This document shows positions 1 through 4,545 of a stretch of 6,665 nucleotides of DNA, piece after piece. The DNA lies in assembly GCA_044344495.1 (NCBI GenBank), contig JBIJCW010000126.1:1-6665 (forward strand), given 5' to 3'. A program made the translations under genes and the position numbers. Origin of the DNA: CAZDUS01 sp044344495 (GTDB lineage: Bacteria; Verrucomicrobiota; Kiritimatiellia; CAIKKV01; CAITUY01). Within the stretch, counting starts at the first letter, position 1; every line of letters starts with the position of its first letter. A model generated the notes under the pieces. It made no database searches, was not told the DNA's origin, and was given only the letters and a program-made list of their open reading frames with translations.

Positions 1-1
1 G

Positions 2-682
2 ACGGCGGGGATGGCCAAGGCGCACGGGATCCTGGCGATCATTGACAACACGTTCCAGACGCCGTGGTTGCAGCGTCCGCTGGAGCATGGCTTCGACCTG
101 GTGCTGCACAGCGCCACGAAATTCATTGGCGGGCATAGCGATGTGATTGCCGGGCTGGCCGTGACACGCGACGAGGAACTTGGGCGGGCGTTGAAAGCGG
201 TTCAAAACTCAGCGGGGACGATCCTGGGGCCCCAGGATTCCTGGCTGGTGTTGAGGGGCAGTAAGACACTCGGGGTACGAATGGACCGGCAGCAGGCGAC
301 GGCGGCGACGATGGCGCGCGAACTCCAGACGTGGCGGGGAGTGCGTGCGGTGCACTATCCGGGCTTGGCCGGGCATCCGGGGCGGGCGATTCACCGGCGC
401 CAATCCAGCGGCGGGGGTGCGGTGTTGTCATTCGAGGTGAAGGATCGTGCGGCGGCGCTACGGGTGTTGAAGCGGGTCCGGTTGATGCTTCCGGCGGTGA
501 GTCTGGGCGGGGTGGACAGCATTCTGTCGTATCCGGCGATGATGTCGCATGCGGCGATGCCGGTGGCGGAGCGGCATGCCCGCGGGATTGCCGACGGGTT
601 GCTGAGGTTATCGGTGGGGTTGGAAGCGGCGGAAGACCTGCTGGCGGATTTGGAGCAGGCGGTGAAATTGGGGAATGGTTGA
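2..682 (+). CDS. Trans-sulfuration PLP enzyme (cystathionine synthase/lyase family), 5' end missing
   Basis: C-terminal 226 residues of a fold-type I PLP enzyme of the Cys/Met metabolism family. The frame is open to the left edge, so the ATG at 11 is internal and the true start lies outside the window. Visible landmarks are the cofactor aspartate in IDNTF (codons around 44-58), the PLP-lysine motif HSATKFIGGHSD with the Schiff-base Lys at 119-121, the LGPQDSWLVLRGSKTLGVRM block, and the C-terminal SLGGVDSILSYPAMMSH and GLLRLSVGLE motifs. Family members make or cleave cystathionine, or sulfhydrylate O-acetylhomoserine. The LGPQDSWL and SLGGV blocks look most like MetC-type cystathionine beta-lyases or gamma-synthases, but the specificity-determining N-terminal part is missing, so substrate is not assigned. 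It ends 18 bases before cysH and probably shares its transcript. In this setting it could consume the sulfide produced downstream (inference). Confidence 0.93.
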   Translation, partial: TAGMAKAHGILAIIDNTFQTPWLQRPLEHGFDLVLHSATKFIGGHSDVIAGLAVTRDEELGRALKAVQNSAGTILGPQDSWLVLRGSKTLGVRMDRQQATAATMARELQTWRGVRAVHYPGLAGHPGRAIHRRQSSGGGAVLSFEVKDRAAALRVLKRVRLMLPAVSLGGVDSILSYPAMMSHAAMPVAERHARGIADGLLRLSVGLEAAEDLLADLEQAVKLGNG

Positions 683-700
683 TGGTTAACGGAGGGGGAT

Positions 701-1393
701 ATGAGTGAGAAGCTGATATACAGCGGGCCGGAGGAGCCGGAGGCGGTGTTGCGTTGGGCGGTGGAGACGTTTCATCCGGCGCTGGCGGTGTCGGCCAGTT
801 TTGAACATACGGTGCTGTTGCATATGTTGCAGAAGATCCGTGCGGATGTCCGGGTGTTCTCGCTGGATACCGGGCGGTTGCCTGAGGAGACGTTCCGGTG
901 TGCGGCGGAGGCGGAACGGCAGTTCGGTGTCCAGGTGGAATGGTATTTGCCGGACACGGCGCGGGTGGAGGCCCTGGTGCGGAGCCAGGGGGTTTATTCG
1001 TTCAAGGGGAGTCTGGAGGCGCGTCGGGAGTGCTGTCATATCCGCAAGGTGGAACCGCTGGGGCGGGCCTTGAGTGGACTGCGGGCATGGATCACGGGAT
1101 TGCGCCGTGATGAGGCGGCGACCCGGCGTGACCTGCCGGTGGTTGAAGTGGATGAGGCCCATGGCGGGATCGTCAAGATCAACCCGTTGGCCGCTTGGAC
1201 GGCCGGGCAGGTGAAGGAGTACACGGACTTGCACCGGTTGCCTTACAACAGTCTCTATGACCGCGGGTATACATCCATCGGGTGTGAATGTTGTACGCGT
1301 GCCGTGGGGCCGGGGGATGATCCGCGGGCAGGGCGGTGGTGGTGGGAGAGCCCGGAGCACAAGGAATGCGGATTGCATGTGAGGGGGAAGTAG
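701..1393 (+). CDS. cysH: Iron-sulfur APS reductase (adenylyl-sulfate reductase, thiol-dependent)
   Basis: 230 residues, complete. Reduces adenylyl sulfate to sulfite and AMP in the cytoplasm, with thioredoxin or a similar thiol as electron donor. The family is the adenine-nucleotide alpha-hydrolase fold. Seen here: nucleotide-binding region SASFEHTVLL (about 31-40), VFSLDTGRLPEET (52-64), GLRRDEAATR (133-142), and the C-terminal KECGLH with catalytic Cys223. The cysteine pair C111-C112 plus C195 and C198 (GCECCT) is the CC...CxxC set that binds a [4Fe-4S] cluster in APS-type enzymes and is absent from E. coli-type PAPS reductases. The preferred substrate is therefore inferred to be APS rather than PAPS, matching the lack of a working APS kinase nearby. 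GGAGG at 691-695, five bases before ATG 701, fixes the start. There is no fused thioredoxin domain. Confidence 0.95.
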   Translation: MSEKLIYSGPEEPEAVLRWAVETFHPALAVSASFEHTVLLHMLQKIRADVRVFSLDTGRLPEETFRCAAEAERQFGVQVEWYLPDTARVEALVRSQGVYSFKGSLEARRECCHIRKVEPLGRALSGLRAWITGLRRDEAATRRDLPVVEVDEAHGGIVKINPLAAWTAGQVKEYTDLHRLPYNSLYDRGYTSIGCECCTRAVGPGDDPRAGRWWWESPEHKECGLHVRGK

Positions 1394-1400
1394 AGGAAGG

Positions 1401-1435
1401 GAATTCAGAATTCAGAATCCAGAATTCAGAAGGCA
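1401..1435. repeat. Five degenerate tandem heptamers, consensus GAATTCA
   Basis: Five back-to-back 7-mers: GAATTCA, GAATTCA, GAATCCA, GAATTCA, GAAGGCA. The array starts seven bases after the cysH stop codon. Because GAATTC is self-complementary, neighbouring units could pair weakly, but this does not look like a terminator. Function unknown. Confidence 0.85.
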
Positions 1436-1445
1436 GGAGAGTTGG

Positions 1446-1467
1446 TTCACGCGAAGGCGCAAAGAAG
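1446..1467. repeat. Possible dispersed CGCAAAG-type intergenic repeat, two degenerate units
   Basis: Two adjacent related units, ACGCGAAGG then CGCAAAGAA, preceded by TTC. It resembles the family of dispersed intergenic repeats built from ACGCAAAG-like units that I recall from several environmental bacterial genomes. That link is from memory and two imperfect units could arise by chance. Confidence 0.35.
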
Positions 1468-1588
1468 AAGTGTCGAACGGAAATCAGGCCGTGGCCCCTT
1501 TGCCGAGGCTGACAAGGCAGGGTTCAGGGATCAACAGGGGAATCAAAAGAAGAATCAGAACGCGATTGGTTTTGGAATGAAGCGAAAC

Positions 1589-2497
1589 ATGAGTACGACA
1601 ACGATAGAACCGGCGGCGTCCACGTTGGACCGTCTTGAGGCGCAGAGTGTGCATATTCTCCGGGAGGCCTACCGGGAGTTCAAGAGCCTGGTGATGCTGT
1701 GGTCCATCGGCAAGGACAGCACGGTGCTGTTGTGGCTGGCCCGCAAGGCGTTTTTCGGGCATGTGCCGATTCCGCTGATGCATGTCGACACGGGACACAA
1801 GATTCCGGAGATGATCCGGTATCGTGACGACATTGTGCGTGAGTGGAAGTTGAATATGATTGTGGGGCAGAACGTGCGCGCGCTGGCGGAGAAGCGGACG
1901 TTTCCCGATGGCCGTCTATCGCGGCTGGATTGCTGCAAGACACTCAAGACGGAGGCGTTGAAAAGCACGCTTTCCGGGGAGTGGCCGCGATTGCGGTTCG
2001 ATCATGCGGCAGGCCGGTACGTTGAGGAAGGGGGGGGGGAACCGTTCACGGGGGTGATTGTCGGGGTGCGGGCGGACGAGGAAGGCAGTCGTTCCAAGGA
2101 GCGGTATTTTTCGCCGCGTGACCGGGATAATGACTGGAACACGGGGGAGCAGCCGCCGGAACTGTGGAATCAATACAAGACGCACTTTGCGCCGGGCACG
2201 CACATCCGGGTGCATCCGTTGCTGGACTGGACGGAGCTGGATATCTGGGAGTACATCGGGCGAGAGAACATTCCGGTGACATCGCTCTATTTCGATCAGG
2301 GCACGGGTCGTCGCTACCGGTCACTGGGGTGTATGCCCTGCACGAAGCCGGTGGAATCCACGGCCACGACGGTGGCGGAGATCATCACCGAACTCAAGAC
2401 CGGCAAGTTTGCCAATGTGGCGGAGCGGGCCGGGCGGGCGCAGGACAAGGAAGACGGGGGCGGATTGGAGACGTTGCGGCGAGAGGGGTACATGTAA
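1589..2497 (+). CDS. cysD: Sulfate adenylyltransferase subunit 2 (ATP sulfurylase catalytic subunit)
   Basis: 302 residues from ATG 1589, the same length as E. coli CysD. With CysN it forms APS and pyrophosphate from ATP and sulfate. PP-loop family features: SIGKDS (39-44), HVDTGHKIPEM (65-75), GVRADEEGSRSKERYFSPRD (159-178), HIRVHPLLDWTELDIWEYI (205-223), SLGCMPCTKPVES (245-257), and the ERAGRAQDKE C-terminal signature (279-288). ATG 1589 is preferred because protein similarity begins just after it (LDRLEAQSVHILREA) and GGAATGAAG lies upstream. ATG 1577 would add four residues, and TTG 1442 would add 49 non-homologous ones. The ribosome site is weak compared with the other genes here. Residues about 126-152 form an extra loop relative to E. 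coli CysD and contain a ten-G run encoding Gly148-Gly150. The stop TAA overlaps the cysN ATG by one base, implying translational coupling. Confidence 0.97.
   Translation: MSTTTIEPAASTLDRLEAQSVHILREAYREFKSLVMLWSIGKDSTVLLWLARKAFFGHVPIPLMHVDTGHKIPEMIRYRDDIVREWKLNMIVGQNVRALAEKRTFPDGRLSRLDCCKTLKTEALKSTLSGEWPRLRFDHAAGRYVEEGGGEPFTGVIVGVRADEEGSRSKERYFSPRDRDNDWNTGEQPPELWNQYKTHFAPGTHIRVHPLLDWTELDIWEYIGRENIPVTSLYFDQGTGRRYRSLGCMPCTKPVESTATTVAEIITELKTGKFANVAERAGRAQDKEDGGGLETLRREGYM
2030..2039 (+). repeat. G10 homopolymer inside cysD
   Basis: Ten consecutive G bases encode three glycines in the extra loop of CysD. Frame is maintained as written. Loss of one G would give a TGA at 2055-2057 within six codons, and gain of one G would also terminate early, before the SLGCMPC motif. 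It is a potential slippage or sequencing-error site. Confidence 0.95.
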
Positions 2498-4302
2498 TGG
2501 GAAACGAATTGGAACAGATGAATGTGGTGGTCGTGGGGCATGTGGACCACGGCAAGAGTTCATTGATCGGGCGGCTGATGGCGGACACGCACTCGCTGCC
2601 GGATGGCAAACTGGAGCAGGTGCGGGCCAACTGTGCCCGGAATGCGAAGCCTTTTGAATATGCCTTTCTGCTCGATGCGCTGAAGGACGAGCAGTCGCAG
2701 GGGATCACGATCGACACGGCGCGGTGTTTTTTCAAGACCGGGCGGCGACGGTACATTCTGATTGATGCGCCGGGTCACATTGAGTTCCTTCGCAACATGA
2801 TCACCGGAGCGGCGCGTGCGGAAGCGGCCTTCCTGTTGATTGATGCGCAGGAGGGCATTCAGGAGAATTCGCGGCGGCACGGTTACATCATGTCCATGCT
2901 GGGGATCCGGCAATTGGTGGTACTGGTCAACAAGATGGATCTGGTGGGGTATGACGCGAAGGCGTTCAACGCCTTAAAGGCCGAGTACGAGCAATTCCTG
3001 GGCCGGTTGGATGTGCATCCCCTGCAGTTCATTCCAATCAGTGCGATCAACGGGCTGAATGTGGCGGCATCGGGCGCCGCGGAGATGCCCTGGTACAAGG
3101 GGCCGACGGTGTTGCAGCAGGTGGACGCGTTTGAGCGGCCCCTGCCGTCGCGGGCCCTGCCGTTCCGCTTCCCGGTGCAGGATGTCTACAAATTCACCGA
3201 AGATGGGGATGATCGCCGCATTTTTGCCGGCACGGTGGCGACGGGGCAGGTGGCGGTGGGGCAGAACGTGATCTTCCTGCCGTCGGGCAAGCGGTCGCGC
3301 ATCCGTTCGGTGGAGGCGTTCAACGCGTCGGCGCGTCTGACGGCCTCCGCCGGTGATGCCACGGGTTTCACGTTGGATACGCAGGTCTACATCCGGCCGG
3401 GCGAGCTGATGGTCCGCGAGGATCAGGTGGCGCCGCAGGTGGGGAGTCGTTTGATGGCCAATATGTTCTGGATGGGGCGTGCCCCGATGATCAAGGGGAA
3501 GTCGTACCTGCTCAAGACGGGATCCGCGCGGGCGACGCTCAAGTTGGTGGAGGTCATCAGCGTTCTGGATGCGGCCGATTTTGTGTCGGAACATTCCAAG
3601 CATCAGGTGGATCGGCATGACGTGGCCGAGTGCGTGTTCGAGACGCAGCGGCCGATTGCGTTTGATCAGGTGGACCAGGTCTTGCAGACGGGGCGGTTCG
3701 TGGTGGTGGATGACTACGAGATTGCCGGCGCCGGGATCATCCTGCAGAAGGACGAGGCGGGTGAATCCACGGTGGAACTGCATGTGCGTGACCGCGAGTG
3801 CGCCTGGGAGGGGGGGTATGTGCTGCCGGCTGACCGGACGACGGCCTATGGGCACAAGTCAAAGTTCGTGGTTCTCATCGGGTCCGACGCCCCGGCCACG
3901 GAGATGCTGGCGGCGATTCTGGAACAGTCCCTTTTGCTGGCGCGTTTCAAGGCCTATTACCTCAGGCCGTCCAACGTGTTGCGCGGGTTGGATGCCGACA
4001 TTACGTTCCGAAGCGAGATGCGTGATGAGCATATCCGCCGTCTGGGCGAACTGGCGAGGATCCTGACGGATTCGGGGCAGATCTTCATCACGTCGCTGAC
4101 CGGGGTGGATGAATATGACCTGCGGACATTGGAGGTGCTGAACAGCCCCAACGAGATCCTGGTTATCCGGGTGGGTGAGGGGGCGGATTCAGCGATCAAG
4201 CCGCACCTGACGTTACCGGCCGGGGTCGAGCCGGGTGCGGGCGTCGAAGCGGTGCGGCAACTGTTGCGCGAGAAGAAGGTCATCATCGAGTACCAAATTT
4301 GA
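2497..4302 (+). CDS. cysN: Sulfate adenylyltransferase subunit 1 (GTPase) with degenerate APS-kinase-like tail
   Basis: 601 residues. CysN is the EF-Tu-like GTPase that couples GTP hydrolysis to APS formation by CysD. Seen: G1 loop GHVDHGKS (14-21), switch region GITIDTA (69-75), DAPGH (90-94), NKMD (145-148), SAI (182-184), then two beta-barrel domains to about 445. E. coli CysN is about 475 residues, and CysN-CysC fusions are 600 or more. The extra segment (about 451-601) aligns by eye with APS kinase: NVLRGLDADITF (493-504) and RDEHIRRLGELARIL (509-523) match the NVRxGL and RxENIRRxGE blocks. However, the Walker A loop GLSGSGKST is replaced by IGSDAPATEM (461-470), the LLDGD aspartate is gone (YLRPS, 488-492), and the later KGLYKKARAGE lid region is absent. 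Kinase activity is therefore not expected. The start ATG sits in TAATG, with GAGGGG at 2483-2488 as ribosome site. DUF2061 follows after nine bases. Confidence 0.97.
   Translation: MGNELEQMNVVVVGHVDHGKSSLIGRLMADTHSLPDGKLEQVRANCARNAKPFEYAFLLDALKDEQSQGITIDTARCFFKTGRRRYILIDAPGHIEFLRNMITGAARAEAAFLLIDAQEGIQENSRRHGYIMSMLGIRQLVVLVNKMDLVGYDAKAFNALKAEYEQFLGRLDVHPLQFIPISAINGLNVAASGAAEMPWYKGPTVLQQVDAFERPLPSRALPFRFPVQDVYKFTEDGDDRRIFAGTVATGQVAVGQNVIFLPSGKRSRIRSVEAFNASARLTASAGDATGFTLDTQVYIRPGELMVREDQVAPQVGSRLMANMFWMGRAPMIKGKSYLLKTGSARATLKLVEVISVLDAADFVSEHSKHQVDRHDVAECVFETQRPIAFDQVDQVLQTGRFVVVDDYEIAGAGIILQKDEAGESTVELHVRDRECAWEGGYVLPADRTTAYGHKSKFVVLIGSDAPATEMLAAILEQSLLLARFKAYYLRPSNVLRGLDADITFRSEMRDEHIRRLGELARILTDSGQIFITSLTGVDEYDLRTLEVLNSPNEILVIRVGEGADSAIKPHLTLPAGVEPGAGVEAVRQLLREKKVIIEYQI
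3847..4302 (+). other. Degenerate CysC (APS kinase-like) domain of CysN
   Basis: Codons 451-601 of cysN. The order of kinase blocks is kept up to the ENIRR-like segment, but the P-loop Lys/Ser, the substrate-binding aspartate and the whole lid region are missing, and the domain is about 150 residues against about 200 in E. coli CysC. It reads as a non-catalytic relic or a regulatory/structural domain. Confidence 0.8.
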
Positions 4303-4311
4303 GGAGGCGGA

Positions 4312-4545
4312 ATGGAAACGAGGAAGCGGAGTTTTGTCAAATCGCTCAGTTGGCGGGTAATAGGGTTGCTTCTCACCTTTGTGACGGCCTGGTTGGTCAC
4401 GGGGTCGTGGCGCACGGGGTTGGCAGTGGGGTTTGTGGATTTCCTGGTGAAGATCGGGACGTTCTATGCGCATGAGCGAGTATGGCATCGGGTGTCCTGG
4501 GGGCTGATTCGCCCAGAGCAGGTTTACAATGGCGAGGGGATCTAG
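4312..4545 (+). CDS. DUF2061 small membrane protein
   Basis: 77 residues, complete. Matches the DUF2061 pattern: basic N-terminus (METRKRSFVKSLSWR), first hydrophobic helix about 14-31, short turn GSWRT, second helix about 35-53, then the signature HERVW (54-58) and a short polar tail. Function is unknown. To my knowledge members are often found beside sulfate-activation genes, which this location repeats, but no activity is established. It is far too small to be a conventional sulfate permease by itself. GGAGG at 4303-4307 precedes ATG 4312 closely, nine bases after the cysN stop. Its TAG stop overlaps the GTG of the sulfite reductase, so it is firmly within the operon. Helix calls are by eye. 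Confidence 0.9.
   Translation: METRKRSFVKSLSWRVIGLLLTFVTAWLVTGSWRTGLAVGFVDFLVKIGTFYAHERVWHRVSWGLIRPEQVYNGEGI
4534..4539 (+). promoter_or_regulatory. Ribosome binding site deciding the GTG start at 4545
   Basis: GAGGGG five bases upstream of GTG 4545, located inside the end of the DUF2061 gene. The next in-frame ATG (4557) has only GGTGGA one base upstream, too close to act as its Shine-Dalgarno, so GTG 4545 is favoured. Confidence 0.7.

Larger units (their letters stand above)
1394..1588. other. Intergenic gap between cysH and cysD
   Basis: 195 bases, clearly more A-rich than the flanking genes, and the only real gap in an otherwise tightly packed cluster. It holds a heptamer repeat (1401-1435) and a repeat-like stretch (1446-1467). 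I see no convincing rho-independent terminator after the cysH stop and no clear sigma-70 promoter. A separate promoter for cysD is possible because of the gap length, but the sequence does not show one. The cysD frame is open back to a TTG at 1442, but the peptide that would add is lysine/arginine/glutamine-rich and unlike any CysD, so I treat the region as non-coding. Confidence 0.7.

Noticed and set aside
686..1378. Long reverse-strand open frame (230 codons) antisense to cysH
   Set aside because: Almost coextensive with cysH, proline/arginine-rich low-quality translation, no ribosome site or family match. It is a by-product of G-rich codons on the + strand.
1401..1435. Rho-independent terminator after cysH
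   Set aside because: The GAATTC units can pair only through AT-rich six-base stems with no T tract following. It is better described as a tandem repeat.
1442..1588. N-terminal extension of CysD from TTG 1442
   Set aside because: The added 49 residues resemble no CysD and come from repeat-like DNA. ATG 1589 gives the family's usual length and has some ribosome-site support.
1394..1588. Riboswitch (for example SAM type) or small RNA ahead of cysD
   Set aside because: No recognisable conserved core or long paired stems. The region is A-rich and mostly unstructured by eye.
2164..2496. Upstream extension of the cysN frame across cysD
   Set aside because: It overlaps conserved CysD coding sequence in another frame. 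The GTPase similarity begins right after ATG 2497, which has a GAGGGG site.
2974..3855. Reverse-strand open frame of 293 codons inside cysN
   Set aside because: Lies wholly opposite a well-conserved CysN coding region. The translation is rich in His, Arg and Pro with no recognisable motif.
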